Source: Scatosoma sp900555925 (GTDB taxonomy: Bacteria > Bacillota > Clostridia > Christensenellales > Borkfalkiaceae). Taken from it: a stretch of 64,000 bases of DNA. Position 1 is the first letter of the stretch. Each line of letters starts with the position of its first letter. Positions 39,731-48,777 of this stretch are shown one piece after another. The stretch lies in assembly GCA_959603585.1 (NCBI GenBank), contig CAUGYD010000004.1, forward strand, positions 1 to 64,000, given 5' to 3'. A program made the position numbers and the translations under genes. The notes beneath the pieces are model-generated. The model had not been told where the DNA came from. It made no database searches and was given only the letters and a program-made list of their open reading frames with translations.

Positions 39731-41677
39731 ATGAAAAAGATTGCCGCGGCGATAGCCGTAATTTTATGTCTGTTACAGGGAGTGTCTTTTATGAGTGGCT
39801 GTAAAAAAGAAACAAACGAAGAAACGCCTTTCGACTATGCTTCCCTTTACCGCACGGAAAAAACAGAGGCTTATAAGGAAGAAGCTCGCGCTACGTCGCG
39901 CGCTCGGTATGGGTATACGAAATCGTCGGTACAGGGCTATAACGATTGGTATTATCTGTACGGCAATAAGAATACGTATTCGGAAATGTCGTTTGATTCC
40001 TCTTCGGGCATTTGGCAGGGTGACGGAGCCGAAATGCAAGAGGAAGAGATGCGTCCGTCGTCTTCGGCGGCCGCCGTGCGCATGTTTAAGACGGAGCGCG
40101 GCGGAAATGCCGTCGTATACGGGAATTACAAATGTGCCGATTCTACTTCTGCTTCGGCTCATATCGCCATATATGCGGGCGAAAAAATGCTTTACGAAGG
40201 AGATTTACAGGCGGGAGACACCGTCGGTAAGTATTTTGAATTATCCGTTTCCCTGAATACGGACGACGAATTATATTTCTGCGTGAACGGGGAAAACAGT
40301 TGTGTCTTATTCGATCCTGTCGTTACGTTTGAAGGGGCACAGAACGAATCGTTGTATCATCTGACGGCGCAGGGGAAGCAATACGGCGATGTTTTTCCGT
40401 ATTACGATGAGGAAGAACATAAGCTGTATATGGGCTTTTTATGGTCTGACAATGCAGCTCTTGAAAATAATTATCACGACGCACTTGAAATTTCCGAAAA
40501 TATGCTTACGTTCACCGATGTGCCCGAAGCGAATAATTACGACGTATGGCAGCATTATAAAGAAAAGTATCGCTTAAATTTTTTGTATGATGTCAATAGG
40601 TTTGTAGATAAAAGTATTTATTCCTTCGGCGTGCGTGATAACATGCTGTACTTCGACGAGGAAAATCAGCGGTATCTCATGATTGCGGGCTGTTATTACC
40701 AATTCGACGGCGCGACTCAGACTTCCGACCTTGTAATTTATGCCTCCGACGACCCGCTCGCGTTGAGCTGGACTCGTCCGGGCAACGTAGTGGAAGCAGG
40801 GTATTCGCGCAATCTCCCCGAATGCCCTTCTCTCATGAAAATAGGAAATCGGTGGTATGCCTTTGTTTCCGTCGCCTATAATACGGCGCATCAGGTCGGC
40901 CCCTTGCAATATTGGACGGGAGATGAAGGCGTCGATTGTATGGAAGTAGATTGGTCGAAAAAGGAGTTCGCCTTTCTCGACGGAGAGGACTTATGCGCTG
41001 CGCGTCCCACGCAGGTGGGAGATAAGGTGTATATGTGGGGCTGGATTCCTTCTACCTATGATACGATGCCTTGGGCTCCTTGGGCCGGATACCTCAATCT
41101 TCCGCGGGAGGTCGTACAGCGCGGAGACGGTTCTTTGGGAGGACGGCTCGACCCGGGACTTTCCGATCTTCTCAATTACGGCAATATCTATACTTTTGGG
41201 GAGGGAAATTATACTGTTGAGTCGGGGACTGCTTCCAATGAAAGCGGTATGTTGAAGATGAACGGGAAAAATAATTATGTCCGTTTAAGCGGAGATGAGT
41301 TTCATCGAACATATACGACTTTCCGTGCAGACATGAGCCAAAGTAATAAAATCGCCTATGTCATGCGGCAGGACGATAGAGAGTACCAGGTATGTATTGA
41401 ACGTGAAAATGGTCAATTATATATGAAAGTGCTTTCTCCCGATGACTCATCTCACAAAGTAAACAGTACGATCGCACTTTCCTCCGACTCGGATATTTTC
41501 GACATAAAAATTGTCTGTGACGGTGAATTTATCGAATTTTTCGTCAATGACGATACGGCACTCACCGCGCATACGTCAATGACGGGGACTTCTCATACGG
41601 CTTATTTGTATTCGGACGGAAACGCGGCTTTTTCCGATATAAAAATAAGTAAACTTCGTCCGTATGGCGACATCTGA
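39731..41677 (+). CDS. Second GH32-like surface lipoprotein
   Basis: 648 residues, ATG 39731 with CGAGGAGCG. Lipobox MSGC (Cys about 24). Same architecture as the 28549 lipoprotein: an N-terminal accessory domain with ASLYRTEK, RARYGYT and QGYNDWYYLYG; then the propeller with YGDVFPYYDEEEHKLYMGFL, a second blade FDEENQRYLMIAG and ECPSLMKIGNRWYAF (the ECP Glu). A C-terminal beta-sandwich includes IEFFVNDDTALTAH. The RDP motif is not obvious here, unlike in its paralogue. It ends the transporter locus before a good terminator. Confidence 0.75.
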   Translation: MKKIAAAIAVILCLLQGVSFMSGCKKETNEETPFDYASLYRTEKTEAYKEEARATSRARYGYTKSSVQGYNDWYYLYGNKNTYSEMSFDSSSGIWQGDGAEMQEEEMRPSSSAAAVRMFKTERGGNAVVYGNYKCADSTSASAHIAIYAGEKMLYEGDLQAGDTVGKYFELSVSLNTDDELYFCVNGENSCVLFDPVVTFEGAQNESLYHLTAQGKQYGDVFPYYDEEEHKLYMGFLWSDNAALENNYHDALEISENMLTFTDVPEANNYDVWQHYKEKYRLNFLYDVNRFVDKSIYSFGVRDNMLYFDEENQRYLMIAGCYYQFDGATQTSDLVIYASDDPLALSWTRPGNVVEAGYSRNLPECPSLMKIGNRWYAFVSVAYNTAHQVGPLQYWTGDEGVDCMEVDWSKKEFAFLDGEDLCAARPTQVGDKVYMWGWIPSTYDTMPWAPWAGYLNLPREVVQRGDGSLGGRLDPGLSDLLNYGNIYTFGEGNYTVESGTASNESGMLKMNGKNNYVRLSGDEFHRTYTTFRADMSQSNKIAYVMRQDDREYQVCIERENGQLYMKVLSPDDSSHKVNSTIALSSDSDIFDIKIVCDGEFIEFFVNDDTALTAHTSMTGTSHTAYLYSDGNAAFSDIKISKLRPYGDI

Positions 41678-41700
41678 TGGAAAATAACCTTTGCGGATTA

Positions 41701-41744
41701 AAAAGTCCTCAAAGCGGTAGAAGGCGCTTTGGGGACTTTTTTCC
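41701..41744 (+). terminator. Rho-independent terminator of the GH32/Opp locus
   Basis: Sixteen-base stem AAAAGTCCTCAAAGCG / CGCTTTGGGGACTTTT (one G-U) with an eight-base loop and a TTTTTT run. Confidence 0.85.
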
Positions 41745-41764
41745 ATGAATTTATAAAAAAGGTA

Positions 41765-41793
41765 TTTACTTTTGCTTTTGGGCGTGTTATAAT
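41765..41793 (+). promoter_or_regulatory. Sigma-A promoter
   Basis: TTTACT (41765-41770) and TATAAT (41788-41793), 17-base spacer, 33 bases before ATG 41827. Confidence 0.8.
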
Positions 41794-41826
41794 AAAACCA
41801 TAAAAGGGATAAGGCGAGGAAAGAAT

Positions 41827-42537
41827 ATGGCTACTTTGGAACAGGAAGGGACGAAATTTAGTTTTTCGGTTTTGCCTTTGCGGCTGTTTTCCGACGGCTA
41901 TTGGGCAAGGACGGAAATTTCCGTAAAGAACGAATATATACTTTACGACAATATCAGCGAAAGTATTTCTCGGGAGGAATTGGAAAATTGGATATTTTCC
42001 ATGTCCCGCCTGCTTGCCGGCGCTTATGGGAGTGAATATAAGGTCTCTTTTGAAAAGGCCGGAATGACCGTCGATTTACGGCAATATACGAACCCCGGTA
42101 AAGAATTTTCCCGCGAAGAGCGTCGGGCAAGCGATTGCACGATGGCCGTTCACCTTTTGATGCGCTCTTCTGACGGAATACAATTTTGGGGCGGAGTTTA
42201 TTCTTTTTTGTTTCATAGAAAAGAAATAGAGGAATTTGTTTCGGTTTTGAAAAAAGAATTTGACGAGGCCTTTTCTAAGTGTGGCCGCGGTAAAGGTCGT
42301 TATCTATTTGTCGGGGTGAGCCCTAAGGGATATAAAGGGTGTAACTATTGGTATTTAGATAAGACGGGCACGGTTGCGGCCGGAGATTATGTATGGGTTC
42401 GCATGGGACGGCATAACACCGAACAGGTCGTTTATGTCGACAGTATTCGATATTATGACGAAGATGACGCACCGTATAATCCGAAGAGAGTCAAACAGGT
42501 TTTGAGAAAAGCTACCGAAGAAGAAGCATGGAAATAA
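41827..42537 (+). CDS. Uncharacterised cytosolic protein with conserved-looking C-terminal domain
   Basis: 236 residues, ATG 41827 with GCGAGGAAAG. The N-terminal part (about 10-150) is a beta-sandwich-like region (FSVLPLRLFSDGYWARTEISVKNEYILYDN, split) reminiscent of WapI-type immunity proteins, though I cannot confirm that. The last 75 or so residues (GRYLFVGVSPKGYKGCNYWYLDKTG, split; YVWVRMGRHNTEQVVYVDSIRYYDEDDAPYNP) form a separate compact domain. In my memory this occurs as a C-terminal module in many uncharacterised Clostridial proteins. Own promoter; no obvious link to glycan genes. Confidence 0.6.
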   Translation: MATLEQEGTKFSFSVLPLRLFSDGYWARTEISVKNEYILYDNISESISREELENWIFSMSRLLAGAYGSEYKVSFEKAGMTVDLRQYTNPGKEFSREERRASDCTMAVHLLMRSSDGIQFWGGVYSFLFHRKEIEEFVSVLKKEFDEAFSKCGRGKGRYLFVGVSPKGYKGCNYWYLDKTGTVAAGDYVWVRMGRHNTEQVVYVDSIRYYDEDDAPYNPKRVKQVLRKATEEEAWK

Positions 42538-42548
42538 ATAATTTTCCG

Positions 42549-42577
42549 TTGACTTTCAATAACTTGTGTGCTATAAT
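42549..42577 (+). promoter_or_regulatory. Sigma-A promoter of the c-di-AMP receptor gene
   Basis: TTGACT (42549-42554) and TATAAT (42572-42577), 17-base spacer, 22 bases upstream of the start codon. Confidence 0.8.
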
Positions 42578-42598
42578 AAATTCCCAGGAGGAACGCTT

Positions 42599-42928
42599 AT
42601 GAAAATGATAACAGCGATTGTCAATAAAAAGGATGCTGGCTCCGTATGCGATGCACTTATGCAGGAAGGGTTCTTTTTTACTAAGATGGCTACTACGGGC
42701 GGATTTCTGAAAGCGGGTAATACGACTCTGTTGATTGGAACGGAAGACGATAAAGTAAAGGCCGCGATAGAAATTATCAGAAAGAACTGTGCCCAGAGAA
42801 TGCAGGTCGTTCCGACGATGCCTTCGGGCGGCGGCGGGTATCCTGCTTTCAATTATTTCCCCACTGAGGTTTTGGTCGGCGGTGCGACAATTTTTGTGAC
42901 AGATGTCGAGTATTACGAAAAAATGTGA
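42599..42928 (+). CDS. darA: Cyclic-di-AMP receptor, PII-like (DarA/PstA)
   Basis: 109 residues from ATG 42599 with CCAGGAGGAACG. An earlier GTG frame start lies between the promoter and this site and is rejected. The sequence MITAIVNKKDAGSVCDALMQEG, then FTKMATTGGFLKAGNTTLLIGTEDDKV, matches the DarA/PstA family. These PII-like trimers bind c-di-AMP; the GGF and GNTTLL segments contribute to the nucleotide pocket. Length equals the family norm. The downstream effector is unknown even in model species. Own promoter and terminator, independent of the glycan operons. Confidence 0.92.
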   Translation: MKMITAIVNKKDAGSVCDALMQEGFFFTKMATTGGFLKAGNTTLLIGTEDDKVKAAIEIIRKNCAQRMQVVPTMPSGGGGYPAFNYFPTEVLVGGATIFVTDVEYYEKM

Positions 42929-42950
42929 CAAAGATAAAAGAATATAATAG

Positions 42951-42985
42951 AAAAATCTCACAATGGATATTGTGGGATTTTTTTA
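42951..42985 (+). terminator. Rho-independent terminator
   Basis: AAAAATCTCACAAT (42951-42964) pairs with ATTGTGGGATTTTT (42969-42982, one G-U), followed by T residues. Confidence 0.8.
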
Positions 42986-43069
42986 TTGCCAAGACAGAGA
43001 TTTTAGCCGAAAAATTCAGCGGGATTTATTCCGTTGTGGAAATTCAGCCAAATTAGTTGCGTTTATACG

Positions 43070-43099
43070 CTTTACTTTCATGAGTGAGTAAAGTATAAT
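43070..43099 (+). promoter_or_regulatory. Promoter with built-in inverted repeat upstream of GH127
   Basis: TTTACT (43071-43076) and TATAAT (43094-43099) with a 17-base spacer. CTTTACT at 43070-43076 is repeated inverted as AGTAAAG at 43087-43093, filling the space between the two boxes, which is where a repressor would block polymerase. No dedicated regulator gene adjoins it. Confidence 0.65.
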
Positions 43100-43132
43100 A
43101 TAGAAAAGAAAATTCAAGAGGGGAAATAATCG

Positions 43133-44962
43133 ATGAAAAGACTAACGGTAAAAGAAATCGAAGCGAAGGGCTGGCTGAAAAAGCAATTGGAAATACAGGC
43201 GAAAGGCCTTTCGGGGAATTTACATAAAATCTGGCCGGACGTGCGCGACAGTAAATGGATAGGCGGGGAGAGAGAAGGCTGGGAACGGGTTCCGTATTGG
43301 TTGGACGGATTCGTTCCATTGGCGTATCTGCTCAAAGACGAGTCTATGATTTCCGTCGCAAAAAGTTACATAGACAAAATTCTCGAAGGCCAGCAAAAAG
43401 ACGGTTGGATTTGTCCGTGTACGAAGGAAGAACGGGGAGGGTACGACGTATGGGCGCTGTTTCTTATCCTGAAAGTGCTCATCGTGTATTATGAATGTTC
43501 GGGAGACGAACGAATCGAAGAAGCTGTGTATCGCGCGCTCTTTCAATATCGGGATTTTCTGAGGAATTATACGCCCGCGTTCTGGGGCGGGGAGCGCTGG
43601 TATGAATGTCTCGTATCTCTTCTTTGGCTGTACGAGCGCAGACCGGAAAAATGGATATTGGAAATTGCTCGGATACTGAAAATTTCGGGAATGGATTATT
43701 CGTCCGCAGGGGCGTTATGGAAAACGATAGATAAGAAATGGAATGTTTACACCCATGTGGTGAACGTCGCAATGAGCTTAAAATCCGGTCCTTTGTATCG
43801 TCGGGTAATGAATAAAAAGGATCAAGCCGTAAGCGATACGGACGCGGAGCGCATGTTTCGGCTGCTGGAAAAATACCACGGAACGGCGACGGGACATTTC
43901 AACGGCGACGAATGTCTTTCGGGAACGAGTCCTATTCACGGAACGGAGTTATGCGGAGTAGCGGAAGCGATGTATTCGTATGAATGGCTGATGAGTCTGA
44001 CGGGAAAGAGCGTATGGGGCGACCGCTTGGAACGATTGGCGTTCAATGCGCTACCCGCAGCGATTTCGCCGGATATGTGGACGCATCAGTACGACCAGCA
44101 GGCAAATCAGATAGAGTGCAGTCGTCAGAATGAACCGCCTGTGTTCAACACAAATTCGTCGGAGGCGCATATTTTCGGTTTAGAGCCGAATTTCGGGTGC
44201 TGTACGGCAAATTTTAATCAGGCATGGCCGAAATTCGCACTTTCCACGTTCATGTTGGAAGGAGAGGATATAGTTGTATCCGCGTCGCTCGCACCGTCAG
44301 AAGTGCATTTGACCGTCAAGGGCGCTCCCGTCCGCGTGGCGTTGGATACGGAATATCCTTTTCGGGAAACGCTGGTTTATACGGTGGAGGCGGACGTGGA
44401 ATTTTCTTTGAAAATACGAATCCCCGGTTGGACAAATGGCTTTACGGTGAACGGAAGGGAAGAAGTCGCGGAAAACGGCTGGTTTATTGTCCGTAAAGCA
44501 TGGCAAGGGAAAGAAGAAGTGAGAGTAGAATTCCGATTTGAAACGGAGCTGGCGCGTCGTCCCCGTGAATTGTATGCTTTGAGACGTGGAGCGCTGGTGT
44601 ATTCGCTGGCGATAGACGAACGTTGGGAAAGACGAGAATATACGTCAAACGGAGTGGAAAGAAAATTCCCTTACTGCGATTATTATATCTATCCCAAAAG
44701 CAAATGGAATTACGCCTTTGCCGGAGGCGAGTTCGAGGTGCAGGAGAAGGAGTTCGATGTACCGTTTTCGACAGAAAATCCGCCGATAGAGATGGTTGCA
44801 GACATGCGGGAAATCGAATGGGGATATGAGTCGGGACAGACAGGAGTATGTCGGGAGACGCCCGAGAGCCGAAACCCGAAAGGAAAGACGGAGAAGAAAG
44901 TATTCAAGCCCTACGGCTGTACCAATCTCAGAATGACGGAAATGCCCGTGATAAAAAAATAA
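43133..44962 (+). CDS. GH127-family beta-L-arabinofuranosidase
   Basis: 609 residues, ATG 43133 with AGAGGGGAAA; no signal peptide, so intracellular. An (alpha/alpha)6 barrel over the first 400 or so residues, then beta-sandwiches. It shows the metal and catalytic set of GH127: Glu272 (HGTELCG), Cys329 (QIECSRQ) and the vicinal Cys356-Cys357 (NFGCCTANF). In Bifidobacterium HypBA1 the equivalent cysteines hold zinc and one acts as nucleophile. GH127 enzymes release L-arabinose from beta-linked arabinofuranosyl side chains. Followed at 16 bases by an MBL-fold gene and then GH2, forming a short glycosidase operon. Confidence 0.85.
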   Translation: MKRLTVKEIEAKGWLKKQLEIQAKGLSGNLHKIWPDVRDSKWIGGEREGWERVPYWLDGFVPLAYLLKDESMISVAKSYIDKILEGQQKDGWICPCTKEERGGYDVWALFLILKVLIVYYECSGDERIEEAVYRALFQYRDFLRNYTPAFWGGERWYECLVSLLWLYERRPEKWILEIARILKISGMDYSSAGALWKTIDKKWNVYTHVVNVAMSLKSGPLYRRVMNKKDQAVSDTDAERMFRLLEKYHGTATGHFNGDECLSGTSPIHGTELCGVAEAMYSYEWLMSLTGKSVWGDRLERLAFNALPAAISPDMWTHQYDQQANQIECSRQNEPPVFNTNSSEAHIFGLEPNFGCCTANFNQAWPKFALSTFMLEGEDIVVSASLAPSEVHLTVKGAPVRVALDTEYPFRETLVYTVEADVEFSLKIRIPGWTNGFTVNGREEVAENGWFIVRKAWQGKEEVRVEFRFETELARRPRELYALRRGALVYSLAIDERWERREYTSNGVERKFPYCDYYIYPKSKWNYAFAGGEFEVQEKEFDVPFSTENPPIEMVADMREIEWGYESGQTGVCRETPESRNPKGKTEKKVFKPYGCTNLRMTEMPVIKK

Positions 44963-44978
44963 AAAAGAAGGAGCTTTT

Positions 44979-45806
44979 ATGAAAATTAAATTTTTGGGAA
45001 CGGCGGCGTTTGAAGGAGTTCCTTCTCTGTTCTGTAACTGTCCGACCTGTCGTCGCGCTCGCGAAGCGGGAGGAAAAAATTTGCGTTCGCGGTTGCAGGC
45101 GCTCGTGAACGAGGATTTGCTTATCGATTTTCCGCCGGATACGGTTTGGCATTCCATACGCTTCGGATTAGATTGGCAGAAGATAAACACCTGCCTCATT
45201 ACGCACAGCCACTCCGATCATTTGTATCCCGAGGACGTGGTTCAGGCTGAGCCCGGATATTCCCGCAAACATCCGCCGCTGCACTTTTATTCCGGTAAGG
45301 ACGGGTACGAGAAGCTCAATAAATATATCTCTGTTCCGTCGATGAAGGGAGGTGCGATGCTTACGCTCATAGAGTCGGGAAAATGTTTTCGGGCGGGAAA
45401 ATACGAGGTTTTGCCCATTCCTGCAAATCATGATCCGTCTTCTTCGCCGCTGTTCTTTTCCGTCGCGCGGGACGGAAAACGCCTGTTATATGCCCACGAT
45501 ACGGGCGTGTTTTCCGAAGAAGCGTGGGCGCTTTTGCGCGAAGAACAACATTTTGATCTCGTATCGCTGGATTGTACGGGCGGTCTCGGTAAAGGGGGAG
45601 ATTGGCGGGACGGCCACATGAGTTTCTATCCCGTTCTTGAAACGGTTGGGCGTATGCGGGAGGAAAAACTCATAGATGAGGAAACAAAACTCGTAATCAA
45701 TCATTTTACGCATAACGCCCCAAATAGTACCTACGACGAAATTCTCCCCGAAGCGGAAAAAGCGGGCGTTATCGTCTCCTACGACGGATTGGAATTGGAA
45801 TTTTGA
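44979..45806 (+). CDS. MBL-fold metallo-hydrolase, PhnP-like
   Basis: 275 residues, ATG 44979 with GAAGGAGC. N-terminal FLGTAAFEGVPSLFCNCPTCRRAR resembles PhnP, with the C-x-C-x2-C cluster that carries a structural zinc there. LITHSHSDHLYPED is the HxHxDH metal site, and HD, HDTG and NHFTHN supply later ligands. PhnP opens cyclic ribose 1,2-phosphate, but no phn genes are near. Here it lies between two glycosidases with 16 and 36-base gaps, so another phosphodiester or ester linked to glycan breakdown may be the substrate. Confidence 0.8.
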   Translation: MKIKFLGTAAFEGVPSLFCNCPTCRRAREAGGKNLRSRLQALVNEDLLIDFPPDTVWHSIRFGLDWQKINTCLITHSHSDHLYPEDVVQAEPGYSRKHPPLHFYSGKDGYEKLNKYISVPSMKGGAMLTLIESGKCFRAGKYEVLPIPANHDPSSSPLFFSVARDGKRLLYAHDTGVFSEEAWALLREEQHFDLVSLDCTGGLGKGGDWRDGHMSFYPVLETVGRMREEKLIDEETKLVINHFTHNAPNSTYDEILPEAEKAGVIVSYDGLELEF

Positions 45807-45842
45807 ATATTTTTATAAAAATAAAAAATTTAGGTGGAATTT

Positions 45843-48698
45843 ATGATAAAAAATTTGAGTGAACAAACTTCTTCTTTCGGTCTTTGCTCGCCGCGTTCGT
45901 ATTATATCCCTTTCGGCCGCGGGCAAAAGGAAGCGGAGAGGGAACAGAGCGGGCGCTTCGTTTCGCTGAACGGGGAATGGGGCTTTCGGGCCTATGAAAA
46001 GCTCGCGGATATCGGCGACGATTTTTGCACGCAGACACTGCCCGAAAAAATAAACGTGCCTTCCTGCGTACAGTATTACGGTTACGATTATTTTCAATAT
46101 ACGAATGTCCGTTATCCGTTTCCTTACGACCCGCCCCGCGTTCCCGTAAAGAACCCCGCGTATCATTACAGCCGCGATTTTTCGCATGACGGCAAGGGTA
46201 AGCTGTATCTTGTCTTTGAGGGAGTAGATTCGTGTTTTTACGTATATGTCAACGGCCGCTTTGTCGGCTTTTCGCAGATTTCTCATAGGCTGAGCGAATT
46301 CGATGTCACCGATTTCGCCGTCGAGGGGAAAAACCGTCTGGACGTCGTCGTGCAGAAATGGTGTACGGGCAGTTATTTCGAAGATCAGGATAAGTGGCGT
46401 TTTACGGGCGTTTTCCGCGACGTTTATCTTCTTAAACGCGAAAAAGGGCATATCATAGATTATAAAATCGAGACGTCTGTTTCGGACGGAAATGCGGAAA
46501 TCGTCTTTTCTCACCTTTCGGGCGGAGCCGCGGAAGTTGTTTTCGGCGGGCAGAAACAGAGAGTCGAGGCCGGAGGACAAGCGTGTTTTAAGGTGGAAAA
46601 AGCTGAGCTTTGGAGTGCGGAAAACCCCGTCTTATACGATTTGGAAATTCTTTCCGAGGGAGAAAGAATTTTTGAAAAAGTCGGTATCCGGACCATAGAA
46701 ATCCGCGACAGAAAGTATCTGTTTAACGGACAGCCCATAAAATTCCGCGGCGTCAACCGCCATGATTTTCACTCTGAAAAGGGAGCAGCCGTTTCGCTCT
46801 CCGATATAGAGGAGGATTTGCGGCTCATGAAAACGTTGAATATCAATGCGATTCGGACTTCGCACTATCCCTCCGCGCCCGAATTTTATAAACTTTGCGA
46901 CAAGTACGGATTTTATGTAATTTCGGAATCGGACTTGGAAACACACGGCACGACGTTGTTAGACGCGGCGACGGCGGGCGTGAGCGGTCAGCGCGCTTTC
47001 GCCTTGCTTTCCGATGATAGCGCATACGAAAAGGCTTATGTAGAACGTCAGATTGTCAATGTGGAGACGAATAAAAACCGTCCCTGTGTAGCTTTTTGGT
47101 CGATGGGAAACGAATCGGGCTGGGGAAGAAACTTCGTCGCGGCAAGCGCGGAAATCCGCCGTCGGGACTCCCGTCCCATTCATTACGAATCGAGCATTTA
47201 TGTCGAGCGTCCCGCCCGCGACGACGAATATTATTCCGATTGTATCGATATTCAAAGCCGCATGTATCCTTCTGTGGAGTGGATGCGCGACGAATACCTT
47301 CCCGATGTACGGGAGCGCCGCCCGCTCTTTTTGTGTGAATATGCGCACGCGATGGGGAACAGTCCGGGCGGGCTCAAAGAATATTGGGACCTTATGGAAT
47401 CGAACGACAGCTTTATGGGCGGCTGTATCTGGGAATGGGCCGACCACGGCGTTTCTTACCGCGGCGGAGCGTTTCGTTACGGCGGAGATTTCGGAGAACT
47501 CATTCACGACGGGAATTTTTGTATAGACGGCATCGTTACGCCCGACAGAAAAATAAAGAGCGGTACGCTGGAAATGAAGAAAGCCTATCAGCCTCTTTCC
47601 TTTGAGAGGACGGAAAACGGAATTTCCGCTTTCAACAAAAATTACTTTTCCGCTTTGGCAGGGAAGCTCGTCATTTTATATAAAAATTACGGAAAAGAGG
47701 AGGGCAGGGAAGAACTGAATATCGCCGTCGGACCGCGCGAGGGAATAGAAATTCCCTGTCGTGACGCCCAGACTGTGCTCGTCAGATTTTTTGCGGGAGA
47801 GGGCGGCGGAGTCCCCGAAGGGACGGAACTCGCGTCCGAGGGCTTTTTCAAGGAGACCTTCGTTTCGCAAGAGGTGACGGGAGAGGCGGAAATTTTTAAC
47901 GACGGCGGAGTTGTTTGCGTGCATACCGAAAATGCGGATTACCGCTTCGACGGCATAAGCGGAGAAATTTCGTCCGTGAAAGCGTATGGGAAGGACTTGG
48001 GCGGTATTCGGGTATGTACTTGGCGCGCTCCTACGGACAACGATTGGAGTGTAGATCGTTTTCTTCAAAATGCAGTAAATGAAGCGCGGGAAATTTCGTT
48101 TGAGGGCTCCTGCGTTACGGTGAAAGGAAATATCGTATACGGAGGCAGAATGCCGCTCGTCCGCTATACACTTCGCTATATTTTCGGAAAAGAGGGTTTT
48201 GACGTGGAGGCGGAATATCTCGGTTCGGAATATTTCCGTTGCCTTCCCCGCTTCGGAATGGGGATGAAGCTCGGCAAAGAATTTGATGCGCTCTGTTATT
48301 GCGCCTACGGGCCGCAGGAAAGTTATTCGGATAAGTATTTAGGGACGGTGAAGGACGTCTATATTTCAAAGGTTTCTCGGGAATACAGCCGCCTTTATAT
48401 CAAGCCGCAGGAATCGGGCAGTCACTTCGGGGCGGATTTTGCGGAAGTATCCGACGGGGAAATTATTGTCCGCGCGGAAGGAATGAACAGCTTTTCCGCA
48501 ATCGGGTATTCGGCGGAGACCTTGACGCAGGCAAAACACGACGATGAACTGCCTGCTTCCGACGCCGTATATTTTAACGCGGATTTTGCCATGAGCGGAA
48601 TAGGGTCTAATTCCTGTGGACCTGAGCTCCCTCTTCGCTATCGGGTACCGAAGTGCGGAACGGGCAGAATTGCTTTCCGCTTCGGGTTGAAAAGATAA
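45843..48698 (+). CDS. GH2 family beta-galactosidase
   Basis: 951 residues from ATG 45843 with TTAGGTGG 7 bases upstream; no signal peptide. Sugar-binding domain first (LYLVFEGVDSCFYVYVNGRFVGFSQ), Ig-like domain, then a TIM barrel starting KFRGVNRHDFHSEKG. Acid/base Glu424 in WSMGNESGWGRNF, nucleophile Glu499 in LFLCEYAHAMGNSPGG, and a C-terminal domain with TWRAPTDNDWSVD, as in LacZ-type enzymes. Length and all motifs fit an intact five-domain GH2. It would release galactose, or another beta-linked hexose, from imported side-chain oligosaccharides together with GH127. Confidence 0.9.
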   Translation: MIKNLSEQTSSFGLCSPRSYYIPFGRGQKEAEREQSGRFVSLNGEWGFRAYEKLADIGDDFCTQTLPEKINVPSCVQYYGYDYFQYTNVRYPFPYDPPRVPVKNPAYHYSRDFSHDGKGKLYLVFEGVDSCFYVYVNGRFVGFSQISHRLSEFDVTDFAVEGKNRLDVVVQKWCTGSYFEDQDKWRFTGVFRDVYLLKREKGHIIDYKIETSVSDGNAEIVFSHLSGGAAEVVFGGQKQRVEAGGQACFKVEKAELWSAENPVLYDLEILSEGERIFEKVGIRTIEIRDRKYLFNGQPIKFRGVNRHDFHSEKGAAVSLSDIEEDLRLMKTLNINAIRTSHYPSAPEFYKLCDKYGFYVISESDLETHGTTLLDAATAGVSGQRAFALLSDDSAYEKAYVERQIVNVETNKNRPCVAFWSMGNESGWGRNFVAASAEIRRRDSRPIHYESSIYVERPARDDEYYSDCIDIQSRMYPSVEWMRDEYLPDVRERRPLFLCEYAHAMGNSPGGLKEYWDLMESNDSFMGGCIWEWADHGVSYRGGAFRYGGDFGELIHDGNFCIDGIVTPDRKIKSGTLEMKKAYQPLSFERTENGISAFNKNYFSALAGKLVILYKNYGKEEGREELNIAVGPREGIEIPCRDAQTVLVRFFAGEGGGVPEGTELASEGFFKETFVSQEVTGEAEIFNDGGVVCVHTENADYRFDGISGEISSVKAYGKDLGGIRVCTWRAPTDNDWSVDRFLQNAVNEAREISFEGSCVTVKGNIVYGGRMPLVRYTLRYIFGKEGFDVEAEYLGSEYFRCLPRFGMGMKLGKEFDALCYCAYGPQESYSDKYLGTVKDVYISKVSREYSRLYIKPQESGSHFGADFAEVSDGEIIVRAEGMNSFSAIGYSAETLTQAKHDDELPASDAVYFNADFAMSGIGSNSCGPELPLRYRVPKCGTGRIAFRFGLKR

Positions 48699-48730
48699 GT
48701 TTTTCGCTATGAATTTGTTTATCGGCAAAA

Positions 48731-48771
48731 GAATCGTCCCGTCGCTCAATGAACGAGCGGCGGGACGATTC
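48731..48771. terminator. Rho-independent hairpin between converging genes
   Basis: Seventeen-base stem (48731-48747 with 48755-48771, one G-U) with a seven-base loop, between the GH2 stop and the minus-strand lacI-type stop. It probably serves both. Confidence 0.8.
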
Positions 48772-48777
48772 TTTCAT

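Noticed and set aside
44979..45806. Phosphonate (C-P lyase) pathway membership
   Set aside because: Only a PhnP-like fold is present; no other phn gene occurs in the window.
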